A stretch of DNA of 48,092 nt from Trichodesmium erythraeum GBRTRLIN201. Lineage in GTDB: Bacteria; Cyanobacteriota; Cyanobacteriia; Cyanobacteriales; Microcoleaceae. A program made the translations under genes and the position numbers. Below are positions 25,362 to 34,732 of this stretch, one piece after another. Within the stretch, counting starts at the first letter, position 1; each line of letters starts with the position of its first letter. The notes under the pieces were generated by a model. The model worked only from the letters and a program-made list of their open reading frames with translations, did no database searches and had not been told where the DNA came from. The stretch covers positions 7,213 to 55,304 of the forward strand of contig JAGGDU010000029.1 in the NCBI GenBank assembly GCA_018457135.1, given 5' to 3'.

Positions 25362-28343
25362 ATGGTTGAACAAATATCCCATACTAACTACGAAACTAAA
25401 ACTCAAGAAATAGCTAAACAACTCTTGAAAGCAACTCAGGAAAAAAATCGTTCTTTCTTGGCTCAATTGCAAAATCAAATGCGGTGGGATGATAAGCTCC
25501 TTGACTGGGCAATGGCAAGTCCTGGTTTGCGAGTCCAACTATTTCGTTTTATTGACTGTTTACCAGCATTACGGAGTAAACCAGAAATAGCTGCTCACCT
25601 CCAAGAATATCTGACTACTCAAGAAGTCGAACTTCCAGAAACTCTCAAAAAACTACTCAATTTTGCTAACCCAGACTCTGTTCCTGGTCAACTTGCAGCG
25701 ACTACTGTTGCACCTGCAGTGGAAACTCTCGCTCATAAATATATTGCTGGGGAAAATGTTAAGCAAATCATCAAAACCCTAGAAAAACTACGGAAAGATA
25801 AAATGTGCTTTACTGTCGACCTCCTTGGAGAAGCAGTCATCACTGAAACTGAAGCACAGTTATATTTAGACCGTTATCTTGAACTGATGACTCAACTTTC
25901 CCAAGCTGCTAATAGCTGGTCATCAATTCCCCAAATAGATGAAGCAGAAGGGGAAAAACTACCACGAGTACAAGTATCGGTAAAACTTACAGCATTTTAT
26001 TCTCAGTTTGATCCTCTTGATGTTAAAGGTAGTCAGGAAAGAGTGAGTGATCATGTACGCACTCTACTCAGACATGCTCAAAAACTGGGTGTAGCAGTTC
26101 ACTTTGACATGGAACAATATACTTATAAAGACCTGACTATTGATATTCTTAAAGAATTGTTGATGGAAGAAGAATTTCGCAACCGTAATGATATCGGTGT
26201 GACAATTCAAGCATATTTGCGGGATAGTGAAAAAGATCTGCAAGGCATTATTGAATGGGCAAAAATTAGAGGTCGTCCCGTTACTGTTCGACTTGTAAAA
26301 GGAGCCTATTGGGATCAGGAAACTATCAAGGCTTTACAACATGACTGGCCCCAACCAGTATTTAATGATAAACCTGAAACTGATGCCAACTTTGAAAAGC
26401 TGACTTATATGATGCTAGAAAATCATGAATATATTTACTCAGCTATTGGTAGTCATAATGTTCGTTCTCAAGCGAGAGCGATCGCTATTGCTGAAACTCT
26501 AAAAGTTCCTCGGCGGTGCTTTGAGATGCAGGTACTCTATGGTATGGGTGACAAAATAGCTACAATATTAGCAGAAAAGGGTTATCGCGTCCGAGTTTAT
26601 TGCCCCTACGGTGATCTTTTACCAGGAATGGCATATTTAATTCGTCGCCTCCTAGAAAATACTGCTAACAGTTCATTTCTCAAACAAAGTTTAGAAAACC
26701 GGCCTTTAGAAGAATTATTGGCAGCACCAAGTATTAATGGTAAAACTACAATTCACGATGTGGTCAAACCAGTTTTCCCTAATGCTGCCGATAGCGACTA
26801 CGCTAATTTCCAACAACGGCAACAAGCTTTGAATACTATTGGTCAAATACGACTAGAGTTAGGAAAAACCTATCTGCCAATTATTAATGGTGAATACACA
26901 AACACAGCACAAATAGTTGATTCACTGAACCCATCAAATTCTAAGGAGGTTGTTGGCAAAATTGGTTTAATATCGGTAGAACAAGCAGAGCAGGCAATTC
27001 AAGCAGCCAAAGCAGCGTTTCCAAGTTGGAAGAAAACACCAGTTCGAGAACGGACAAGGATATTGCGCAAAGCTGCTGACTTAATGGAAAAACGTCGTCA
27101 TGAGTTGGCAGCATGGATGGTTTTAGAGGTTGGTAAACCTCTTAACCAAGGTAATGCAGAAGTTTCTGAGGCGATAGATTTTTGTCGTTATTATGCTGAT
27201 GAGATGGAACGGTTAGAGCAGGGCTATAATTATGATGTCGCTGGAGAAACTGACCGTTATTATTATCAACCTCGTGGTATTTCTTTAGTAATTTCTCCTT
27301 GGAATTTTCCTCTGGCTATTCCTACTGGAATGACTGTTTCGTCTCTGGTGACAGGTAATTGTACTTTGTTGAAGCCAGCAGCAGTATCATCGGTTATTGC
27401 TTCTAAAATTTCTGAGATTTTGCTAGAAGCTGGTTTTCCTAAGGGGGTATTTCAATTTGTTCCGGGAAATGGTTCCACTGTGGGTGATTTTATGGTGAAG
27501 CACCCAAGTGTTAATAGTATTACTTTTACTGGTTCGATGGAAGTGGGTTGTCACATTTATGCTCAAGCTGCAGTTTTGCAACCAAGGCAAAAACATTTGA
27601 AGCGAGTTATTGCTGAAATGGGTGGTAAAAATGCGATTATTGTAGATGAAAGTGCAGATCTTGACCAAGCAGTTGCTGGTGTTGTTTATTCTGCTTTTGG
27701 ATATAGTGGACAGAAATGTTCGGCTTGTTCGCGGGTTGTAGTATTGGCAACAATTTATGATAGTTTTGTGAATCGTTTGGTGGAGGCTACGCGATCGCTC
27801 AATATAGGGGATGCGGAGAAGCCAAGTACACAAGTTGGTCCGGTAATTGATGAGAAAGCGCAAAAGCGGATTCAGGAATATATTGTGAAAGGTAAGCAGG
27901 AAGCAGAAGTTGCTATTGAGATGAGTGCGCCGAAGGATGGTTATTTTGTTGGTCCTGTGATATTTAAGGATGTGTCGCCAAGTGCAACTATTGCTCAGGA
28001 AGAAATATTTGGTCCTGTGTTGGCAGTAATGAAGGCGGATAATTTTACTCAAGCTTTGGAAATTGCTAATGGGACTAATTTTGCTTTAACTGGGGGGTTA
28101 TATTCCCGTACTCCTTCTCATATTGAACAAGCAAAAGCAGAGTTTGAAGTGGGGAATTTATATATTAATCGTGGAATTACTGGAGCGATCGTTTCTCGAC
28201 AACCATTTGGTGGGTTTAAGTTGTCTGGGGTGGGTTCAAAGGCGGGAGGACCGGATTATTTACTGCAGTTTTTGGAACCGCGCACGATAACTGAGAATAT
28301 ACAAAGGCAAGGTTTTGCACCTATAGAGGGTGTGGATAATTGA
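25362..28343 (+). CDS. putA: Bifunctional proline dehydrogenase / L-glutamate gamma-semialdehyde dehydrogenase
   Basis: Oxidises proline to glutamate in two steps: an FAD-dependent proline dehydrogenase makes pyrroline-5-carboxylate, and an NAD-dependent aldehyde dehydrogenase oxidises its open form. The 993-residue protein has a helical N-terminal domain (1-190), a PRODH barrel (about 200-460) with VSVKLTAFYSQFDPL, RLVKGAYWD near 310 and the substrate-carboxylate pair Arg428-Arg429 in YLIRRLLEN, then the ALDH domain (about 500-985). Catalytic residues are Glu752 in AEMGGKNAI and Cys786 in GQKCSACSR, 34 apart as expected, with EEIFGPVLAVM after them. There is no ribbon-helix-helix DNA-binding domain and no extra C-terminal domain, so it is a short, purely catalytic PutA and not an autorepressor. 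The gene stands alone after 1.3 kb of empty DNA. Confidence 0.96.
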   Translation: MVEQISHTNYETKTQEIAKQLLKATQEKNRSFLAQLQNQMRWDDKLLDWAMASPGLRVQLFRFIDCLPALRSKPEIAAHLQEYLTTQEVELPETLKKLLNFANPDSVPGQLAATTVAPAVETLAHKYIAGENVKQIIKTLEKLRKDKMCFTVDLLGEAVITETEAQLYLDRYLELMTQLSQAANSWSSIPQIDEAEGEKLPRVQVSVKLTAFYSQFDPLDVKGSQERVSDHVRTLLRHAQKLGVAVHFDMEQYTYKDLTIDILKELLMEEEFRNRNDIGVTIQAYLRDSEKDLQGIIEWAKIRGRPVTVRLVKGAYWDQETIKALQHDWPQPVFNDKPETDANFEKLTYMMLENHEYIYSAIGSHNVRSQARAIAIAETLKVPRRCFEMQVLYGMGDKIATILAEKGYRVRVYCPYGDLLPGMAYLIRRLLENTANSSFLKQSLENRPLEELLAAPSINGKTTIHDVVKPVFPNAADSDYANFQQRQQALNTIGQIRLELGKTYLPIINGEYTNTAQIVDSLNPSNSKEVVGKIGLISVEQAEQAIQAAKAAFPSWKKTPVRERTRILRKAADLMEKRRHELAAWMVLEVGKPLNQGNAEVSEAIDFCRYYADEMERLEQGYNYDVAGETDRYYYQPRGISLVISPWNFPLAIPTGMTVSSLVTGNCTLLKPAAVSSVIASKISEILLEAGFPKGVFQFVPGNGSTVGDFMVKHPSVNSITFTGSMEVGCHIYAQAAVLQPRQKHLKRVIAEMGGKNAIIVDESADLDQAVAGVVYSAFGYSGQKCSACSRVVVLATIYDSFVNRLVEATRSLNIGDAEKPSTQVGPVIDEKAQKRIQEYIVKGKQEAEVAIEMSAPKDGYFVGPVIFKDVSPSATIAQEEIFGPVLAVMKADNFTQALEIANGTNFALTGGLYSRTPSHIEQAKAEFEVGNLYINRGITGAIVSRQPFGGFKLSGVGSKAGGPDYLLQFLEPRTITENIQRQGFAPIEGVDN

Positions 28344-28524
28344 AGTTAGATTGAGTTGTGGGGAGGTTAAATACAACTTCCCTACTCAGCAATGCCAAAG
28401 ACTGGAGTCGGAACAAAAATAATTGCAGTACATCAACATCAGCGATAACATCAGCGATCTGGAACCTAATTAAATCTAAGAGGAAGGAATAAAAATTGGA
28501 ATATAAATTGGACGGGAGCAAGTG

Positions 28525-28686
28525 GTGAAAGAGTTCTTAGGTCAAGTTCACAGAAAGTTTGGAGAGATAGCTCCAGAAGTTAAAACTCAGATAGAGCAGT
28601 TATCTTTGGAAAATTTAGATTTTTTAGGAGAAGAAATTTTTGATTTGGCAGTGATGATAGATTTGGAAAACTGGTTAGCTAATTAA
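28525..28686 (+). pseudogene. DUF4351 C-terminal fragment (Rpn/PD-(D/E)XK nuclease family relic)
   Basis: A 53-codon frame from GTG 28525 reads KEFLGQVHRKFGEIAPEVK, then QIEQLSLENLDFLGEEIFDL and DLENWLAN to TAA. This pattern (FG-I-PEV-IE-LSLE-L-LGE, ending in W) is the DUF4351 tail of the cyanobacterial Rpn-type nuclease/putative transposase family. The nuclease part upstream is absent: the frame meets a stop at 28504, and the preceding 160 bp after putA contain no recognisable PD-(D/E)XK sequence. It is therefore a leftover tail. Confidence 0.7.
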
Positions 28687-28881
28687 CAAGTAGTTAGTTA
28701 ACTCGCACTATAACGGTTTTCACATATAAAGCTTCTCTTTTCTGCCCTCTCATAAAAATGAGGTGAAATTTTTGGTGTAATCAGGTTTTGTCGAATGTTT
28801 CTTTGATTATTCTTGTAGTTTGGTTCAAGCCAGATATACTATTTGGGGTAGGGCTAAAACTACAAACAAAAATTCCTGTTT

Positions 28882-29198
28882 TCATTTAGGTACATACCAA
28901 GACCGCACTTTATCTAAAGTTACAGGTATTCAGTCTGACACATCAATAGTAAAACGATAAACTTTCTTGGCTCTCCTGGTATTATCTGGGTTACAAAATT
29001 TCAATTTCACATCCCAACAGTTGCTATTATAAGGACAGAAAGAACTTTTCTGTCACTCAAGACTGTGCAACTTTATGCCAATAGCTACTGCTTCAGAAAT
29101 AGTCGCCGTTGCTTGAAAAGTATTTGTTGCTGCAAGGTTGAGGGCGCGTCGCGGTCTGCCTGACCCCAGTTGCGCTGCTCAAAATTAGGAGAAAATAG
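28882..29198 (-). pseudogene. Relic resembling the C-terminal region of PatG-type subtilisin proteases
   Basis: On the minus strand, with one frameshift and two stops, the sequence reads LFSPNFEQRNWGQADRDAPS, then FQATATISEAVAIGIKLHSL, a TGA, then CWDVKLKFCNPDN, RRAKKVYRFTIDVSD, a TGA, and IPVTLDKVRSWYVPK to the final stop. The residue pattern is strongly protein-like. From memory it resembles the C-terminal domain of cyanobactin maturation proteases (PatG_C) and relatives, but I cannot confirm this without a search. No protease domain is present. The remaining sequence to 29415 is empty. Confidence 0.5.
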
Positions 29199-29415
29199 AC
29201 TTAAAGAACTATGCTTAGACAAAAACTTTCAGTTTGCATTCTGTGGAGCTCATGTAAGATCTAAAAAATTCTGATTTTCCTTAAACATTAAGACAAAAAT
29301 TATAGTCTGTCAAAATTTATTTTATGGGAAATTGATCAAAATTTTCCTCAAATTAATTTTCTTGTCTTGTCTTCTAAATTTAGTTTTAATTCATCCTTTA
29401 AAAATTGACAAAAGA

Positions 29416-30204
29416 CTAAGCACCCATCCCTGAATATTGCTTTAACCCTAGTCGCCACAACCAACGGTTTAACCCAAAAAAAATACCACTCCAAAGCAAA
29501 AGAACTAATAACCCTCTACCAATATCGACGGGTAACCCTACTAAGACAGAGGCAGGAAAATAAACCAGATAAGGAAATGGAGTCCATAAGACTATTTTAA
29601 GCGCTAATTCTGGAAATACTTCTAGTGGAGCAGTTGTTCCCGATAAAAAGATATAAGGTAATAACCAAAGTTGCTCCATCGCGCTGGCTCTTTCAGTCCA
29701 AAATGCACACATAGCTAATGTATATTGAATTAAAAATCGCAATATAAACCCCATGAAAACTGTGATTAAAAATAACAAAAAACTACTCAAATTAGGCAAC
29801 CAAAATGACTGTGGATAGAGAACAAAAAATAACAAGACTAAACCTAAAACAAAAAATCCTTTAGCAAATCTTTCTGAAATATGATCTGCTATATGATGGA
29901 ATACTGGATCTATTGGTTGTAATAATTTTAGAGATAACTTTCCCTTAAGAACTTCCACTTCAAAATTAAAAATTACCCAAACAGGAGTTATAGACTCAAC
30001 AATAAATACTGCCAAGAAATAACGAGAAAACTGTAATTTATCTAATGGAAATTCACCTTTAACTGCAGCTTCTATCCAGAGACCCATCATAATAAAAGGT
30101 AAAGAAGACGATAATACCCATAATAATAATTCGGCTCTATATTCTACATTAAAAGCGTAGTAAGTAGAGATGAAAACTTTTGCAGTTTTGATAAATTCTT
30201 TCAT
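29416..30204 (-). CDS. ABC-2 type transporter permease
   Basis: Integral membrane subunit of an ABC exporter, 262 residues with about six membrane helices (for example LLLWVLSSSLPFIMMGLWI near 26-44, GFFVLGLVLLFFVLYP near 115-130, LSSFLLFLITVFMGFILRFL near 140-160 and GLLVLLLWSGIFFGLNRWLW near the end). The segment RASAMEQLWLLPYIFLSGTT followed by APLEVFP is typical of the ABC-2 permease family that works as a pair with a second permease and an ATPase. Neither partner is present in this window, so they must be encoded elsewhere or the gene is an orphan. The substrate cannot be inferred. ATG 30204 starts it without a visible strong ribosome binding site. Confidence 0.85.
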   Translation of the reverse strand: MKEFIKTAKVFISTYYAFNVEYRAELLLWVLSSSLPFIMMGLWIEAAVKGEFPLDKLQFSRYFLAVFIVESITPVWVIFNFEVEVLKGKLSLKLLQPIDPVFHHIADHISERFAKGFFVLGLVLLFFVLYPQSFWLPNLSSFLLFLITVFMGFILRFLIQYTLAMCAFWTERASAMEQLWLLPYIFLSGTTAPLEVFPELALKIVLWTPFPYLVYFPASVLVGLPVDIGRGLLVLLLWSGIFFGLNRWLWRLGLKQYSGMGA

Positions 30205-30350
30205 TTTTTTTAATTTTGTAAGACTTTAATGCCAAATTCTAGTAAAAAAAGTGTGCACTCAATATAATTTAGACAAGAGGGAGGTAGGTATAAAGTTTTT
30301 ATAAAAGGTCGGTGCAGCATAATAATAATTAATATTAAATCAACTAAAAT

Positions 30351-30840
30351 TAGCAGTAAAGTGATTTAAAAGTTATTAATTTTGTGTGAATTACTGAATA
30401 ACTAAAATCTTTGCAAAGATGATATAATTGTTCTTAATTAGTGTTAGGTTTATTAAACATATGACTAAAAATAATTGTAATTATTTATCAAATTATTATT
30501 AAATGTAAAATAAATTTAGGTAAAATATTGATTCCTATACTTACTGTGAATTACTATAATTTATACTTATTCACTACCAATTGGATAAATTTCAACCTGC
30601 TGACCTGCTACCAATTAATTCAACAGCCTAATTTATCACCATTTTCTATTTACTCTTAGATTTTTTCTATAATTTTTTAATGGTTAATCAATTGATGATA
30701 TTAATGCAATTACAAAATCAAGATATATATTAGCAATAAAGTTCTTGATTTTGTGTAAATTACTTAATAACTGAAATATTCTTCAAGGTAGCATGAATTT
30801 TAGGAATTAGTATTAGGTTTATTAACCATAGACTGAAAAA
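30351..30840 (+). repeat. Imperfect direct repeats of about 115 bp, spaced 260 bp apart
   Basis: Bases 30351-30470 and 30731-30840 share long blocks (TAGCA-TAAAGT, ATTTTGTGT-AATTACT-AATAACT, GTATTAGGTTTATTAA and ATGACT-AAAA forms) with substitutions and a small deletion. The copies lie in the 678 bp non-coding gap between the ABC permease and the methyltransferase, in which I see no gene. Confidence 0.7.
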
Positions 30841-30882
30841 AAGAATATACTCATAAGTGGAAAGCATCCACTTCATAGTTGA

Positions 30883-31953
30883 CTACAAACGCCGACATAG
30901 TATCCACCGTAACTCTAAAGGGGGTTTACCATTCGCCAAAGGAAAAACATCTCTACCAGTCGCCCAACTTTCAAACCAACTTGTGGGAGGCCATTCTGTT
31001 TTTGGTAAATGCTGACGTTCATATTCAATAACTAATTCATTAGAAACACTGACTAAGGGTAAACCTTCCATCGCTTTTGTTAATTCTTCAGATGTAAACA
31101 AAGTCGACCAACATAACTGCGCTGTGTCTTGTACTAATTTATCTGGAACATATTCATTTACTGTCAAAAATATATTGAACAAAAGCAAACCACCAGAACA
31201 AATAAAATCAGACATTTTTGCTAGAAATAACCGCAAGTCTTCTACATCGCGAAAATGAGATACTACCTCTGTAGCGATCGCTAACTGATAAAAGGCTGGT
31301 CGTAACCTGATCAGTGGATCAAGAATATCTCCCTTGATCACATTAATTGATAAATTTTCTGTAGCTATTGCTGTTTGTAACTGTTCAACAAAAACAGGGG
31401 TTAACTCTAAAACATCTACATAATGACCCATACGGGCCAAGGGTAAAGCATTTCTACCTGTAGCTCCCCCGACGTCTAAGATTTTAGTAGAGTTTTCCCC
31501 AAATTCTGCGACAGTTGCTAAGACCTTAGCATCAGGGTAGGAACCAAATAAAGGAGGTTTTCTATGATCTACCCAAGATTTATAATGTTCTCCCAGGGTT
31601 GGAGTGCGAAGAATTACTTGACAAGCCATACCTTTTTCTGGAGATTTTAGCAATTCATATTGAATAACCAACATTGCAGTTGCAGAAATATTATATCCTT
31701 CTGCTAGCTTCTTTTGGAGCATTTGACTGAACTGTTGCTGTCTTTCTCTGGGCATTGGTCTACCCAGATGAGAAAATAATTTTTCTACAACATTCATGTA
31801 ATAGTCCAGCATACCAGGCAGACATGGAAGCACCAACTCACCACAACCTGAAATATAGCTATCAAGCTTGTATAAAATAGCTTTTTTGAGAATAGCTGGA
31901 GAAGTTACATAAGTTAGTTGGTCACTTATGGGAAATGTCTGTTCCTGGTTCAT
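30883..31953 (-). CDS. Class I SAM-dependent methyltransferase
   Basis: 356 residues from ATG 31953 (a TTG one codon earlier is in frame). The SAM-binding core starts with motif I, KILDVGGATGRNALPLARM (about 162-180), followed by DVLELTPVFVEQL (the acidic end of strand 2), NVIKGDILDP and the motif IV region FYQLAIATEVVSHFRD. An N-terminal helical region of about 150 residues (LPGMLDYYMNVVEKLFSHLG and onwards) probably forms a cap or substrate domain. No membrane segment is present. The substrate is not evident, and no biosynthetic cluster surrounds it. A HIP1 site lies in frame in ATEVV. It is separated by gaps from both neighbours, so probably monocistronic. Confidence 0.85.
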   Translation of the reverse strand: MNQEQTFPISDQLTYVTSPAILKKAILYKLDSYISGCGELVLPCLPGMLDYYMNVVEKLFSHLGRPMPRERQQQFSQMLQKKLAEGYNISATAMLVIQYELLKSPEKGMACQVILRTPTLGEHYKSWVDHRKPPLFGSYPDAKVLATVAEFGENSTKILDVGGATGRNALPLARMGHYVDVLELTPVFVEQLQTAIATENLSINVIKGDILDPLIRLRPAFYQLAIATEVVSHFRDVEDLRLFLAKMSDFICSGGLLLFNIFLTVNEYVPDKLVQDTAQLCWSTLFTSEELTKAMEGLPLVSVSNELVIEYERQHLPKTEWPPTSWFESWATGRDVFPLANGKPPLELRWILCRRL

Positions 31954-32120
31954 CAACAGATTTTACTTTGATATATCAAATTAATTGTTAAGATAGTCAA
32001 CTTGCTCTTTGCAGAAATATACAAAAATCTATAATATCTATAATTATCTAGTTCTTTGCTTATTTATTTCTGTTTTTGCTTTAAACTAGTAATGTTGGTC
32101 TTATCGATCTTGATTCTTAG

Positions 32121-32188
32121 TTAACTTTTAACTTTTAACTTTTAATTTTTGACTTTTAATTTTTGACTTTTATTTTTTAATTTTTGAC
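32121..32188 (+). repeat. Heptamer tandem repeat, TAACTTT-type
   Basis: Three perfect TAACTTT units are followed by degenerate units (TAATTTTTGACTTT repeated). They lie 10 bp beyond the stop of ycf65, in the gap before the methyltransferase. Other T-rich variants of the same string occur near 24770 and 39090. Confidence 0.8.
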
Positions 32189-32197
32189 TTACTATTA

Positions 32198-32497
32198 CTA
32201 ATTAGTACCTGTAAAAACTATTTCTGGAAACTTTGCCTGAGCTTCTAAGAAGGGCCTTCTTCTTCCCTCTTCTTGCCAATAGCTAATTATTTCAGTGGCC
32301 TTATTCAAAAGAGCCACCCGATCTGCTTCTGAAATCCAATGTTTACCTTCTAATTCTTTTTTGAGTTGCTCCCAAGCATCATTCCGAGGCCAGAAAAAGT
32401 AACAAGTTAGAGGACTCGTACCATTTCCTACCACTTGATCTACAGCAAGTGCTACATTATCGTCTAACCAAACTACTTTTAATATGAATTTGGACAA
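32198..32497 (-). CDS. ycf65: Probable 30S ribosomal protein PSRP-3/Ycf65
   Basis: Cyanobacterial and plastid small-subunit ribosomal protein, 99 residues, which sits on the 30S particle. The family blocks are clear: [60 protein letters not shown] and [14 protein letters not shown], ending in AKFPEIVF. The start is TTG 32497: it is preceded by a near-perfect Shine-Dalgarno AGGAGGT (complement of 32501-32507) at the right spacing, and no ATG is in frame at the N-terminus. This is one of the few genes here with a strong ribosome binding site, fitting a highly expressed ribosomal protein. It is divergent from the HAD gene, with about 70 bp between them. Confidence 0.92.
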
Positions 32498-32569
32498 TTT
32501 ACCTCCTGGCCAATTTTAGGCTAAATTTAAAACTTTACACATAAAATTTTATTTTACCATAGAAATTTG

Positions 32570-33385
32570 ATGATGAATAAAGCAATTTTAGTTTTCGATG
32601 TTGATGGTGTAATTCGAGATGTGGGTAGGTCTTATCGACGGGCGATCGCGGATACGGTAAAGCATTTTACATGGGGGGCGTTTTGCCCCACTTTGGTAGA
32701 TATTGATGAGCTTAAGTCTGAGGGAGTTTGGAATAATGACTGGGAAGCTTCCCAAGAATTAGTCTATAGGTATTTTGAGGGTCAAGGTAAAAAACGGGAG
32801 GATATAGATTTAGATTATCAAAAGTTAGTAGCTTTTTTTCAGGCTCGTTATCGGGGGGTGGATGAGAATAACTGGAATGGTTATATTTGTTCGGAACCTT
32901 TGTTAATAAGTTCTAGTTATTTTGAGGGTTTGACGGAAGCTGGTTTGTTTTGGGGGTTTTTTAGTGGAGCAATGAGACCGGAAATAGCTTATGTTTTGGA
33001 GAGAAAGTTAGGGTTGAGTTCTCCAGTGGTGGTAGGGATGGAAGATGCGCCAGGAAAACCTGACCCGACAGGGTTGCTGGCTGTAGTAGAGGAGTTGGAA
33101 AAACGACATGGTTTGCCTGAAAATCTACCTGTCATTTATGCTGGTGATACAGTTGGAGATCTATATACGGTACAGAATGCTCGTCAGCAGAGGCCATTGA
33201 GAACTTGGGTCGGAGTGGGTGTGTTGCCACCTCATGTGCAGGAAAATGACGAAAGACAGTATGTTTATCTTGGTAAGTTATTGGAGGCAGGGGCAAAAGT
33301 TGTTTTGAATAGTATTGAAGAGTTGTCTATAGGGGCGACGGATAATGAGAAGCTTTTTGATGTTCTATTGCACCAAAAGGGTTAG
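32570..33385 (+). CDS. HAD-superfamily hydrolase (subfamily IA, TIGR01548-like)
   Basis: Probable phosphatase of 271 residues. Motif I is VFDVDGVIRD (Asp10 nucleophile and Asp12 in this start), motif III is GKPDPTGL, and motif IV is YAGDTVGDLYTV. An extended cap lies between them (about 20-130, RRAIADTVKHFT to FWGFFSGAMRPE). This architecture matches a cyanobacterial HAD-IA subgroup without known substrate. Two ATGs (32570 and 32573) follow a TTG; 32570 is chosen. A HIP1 site is in frame (RAIADTV). It is divergent from ycf65, and the two short upstream regions overlap. Cytosolic. Confidence 0.88.
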   Translation: MMNKAILVFDVDGVIRDVGRSYRRAIADTVKHFTWGAFCPTLVDIDELKSEGVWNNDWEASQELVYRYFEGQGKKREDIDLDYQKLVAFFQARYRGVDENNWNGYICSEPLLISSSYFEGLTEAGLFWGFFSGAMRPEIAYVLERKLGLSSPVVVGMEDAPGKPDPTGLLAVVEELEKRHGLPENLPVIYAGDTVGDLYTVQNARQQRPLRTWVGVGVLPPHVQENDERQYVYLGKLLEAGAKVVLNSIEELSIGATDNEKLFDVLLHQKG

Positions 33386-34732
33386 TAACTGTTATATCTA
33401 TGTGTTGGTCATATTTTGGAGCTACATTACTTGCCCAAAAAATTATCTGGGCATCTGTAGTGTGCTCTCTTTTTGACTATTGCTTTAAGAGCGATCGCCA
33501 AACTGACCCCAAAAAATCTATTGTATAGCTGGGTAGATAGGAATATGGGGAGATGGGGAAGTTTAATATTGAAGGAATTATAGAATTATAAGGATATACT
33601 ATTTATATAACTGAATTTTGAGTCATCCCTATTTGAGAAAAAATTTAGGTCAATAGTCTATCCTTTCAAAGAGAAAAAATTCTATTTAGTATTTCCAGTT
33701 TCTGGCTTCAGCGGTCGGTACTGATAACTGATAACTGAAATAACTCTAAAGACAAATATATACAGGACTTACCCCAAGAAACTATATGTGATACATGATA
33801 ATTTCACAGCCACTAAGTAGGTAGGTTAGGTTGAAAAATAAAATCTAACAACTCTCATATTAAAACTCTCATATTAATAGCTATAGAAAATTGTATATAA
33901 CAGCCACTAATTTGTAGGTTAGGTTGAAAAATAAAAAATTTTACAATTCTCTTATTAGCATTTCATCAATATTCTCTATTCCTAAAGTCTTCAGAAACAA
34001 ATCATCAGGAATGTAAATTATTATGGAAAAGCTTGCCCAAATTTAGAAAAATTTTTCTCCCCTTTTTATAACTCAAATATTGACGCCAGAAATTATTTTT
34101 ATACGGCCAAAATTACAATTAAAATTTAGCTTTTCAAGGTCGTGCAAATAACTGGTGAATGAGTAAATTAAAGCAAACAATATACTTAGATGTAATTGAA
34201 ATAGAAAACTTAAAAATAGTAGGTAATCTCCTACTATTTAGACTATACTCAACCTAGCCTGTAGGACGAAATATAAAACCTAAATTATCAGCAGAAAAAC
34301 TAGATATTTTTCAACCTAAAATAAAACACAAAAAAGAAAAGAATTAATTGGTAATGTTTTATCAAAAAAAAAAATTGAGGGATACCTAGATGCGGTAGTT
34401 ATGTCTAAGTTCTGCAAGTTATAGTTATTGAAAATTTTTGCCTAACTTTTTTGAAAATTATTGGTTTATTACAGATAGATCAACAAACCAATTTTGTTGT
34501 TTAAGATTTTCCCATGTTTTCTTTAGATAACTGGATTTAAAGAGCCGAGTTTTTTTCATTCTATTAAATGGATAATAGCTTCAAAGTAGTCTTTAACTAA
34601 ATTTAGGTTTTTATCAATTTTCTCAACTATTTGTATAGTCCTATAATATTAGGAATAGGTAACAATAAAAAATAATTTTATTGATACTTACCTGAAAAAT
34701 ATTTTCATAAGTAGCTCTTTATTAGCTATAAA
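33386..34732. other. 1.35 kb non-coding region with short repeats
   Basis: No gene is supported. There is a HIP1 site near 33491, a TGATAACTGATAAC string near 33720, and an imperfect direct repeat pair: CAGCCACTAAGTAGGTAGG (from 33807) and CAGCCACTAATTTGTAGG (from 33901), both running into TTAGGTTGAAAAATAAAA. Near 34220-34240 AGTAGGTAATCTCCTACT forms a small palindrome. Otherwise AT-rich and full of stops in all frames. Confidence 0.5.

Noticed and set aside
27423-28052. 209-codon minus-strand open frame
   Set aside because: It is antisense to the ALDH domain of putA, with no motif and an Asn/Thr/Arg-rich shadow composition.
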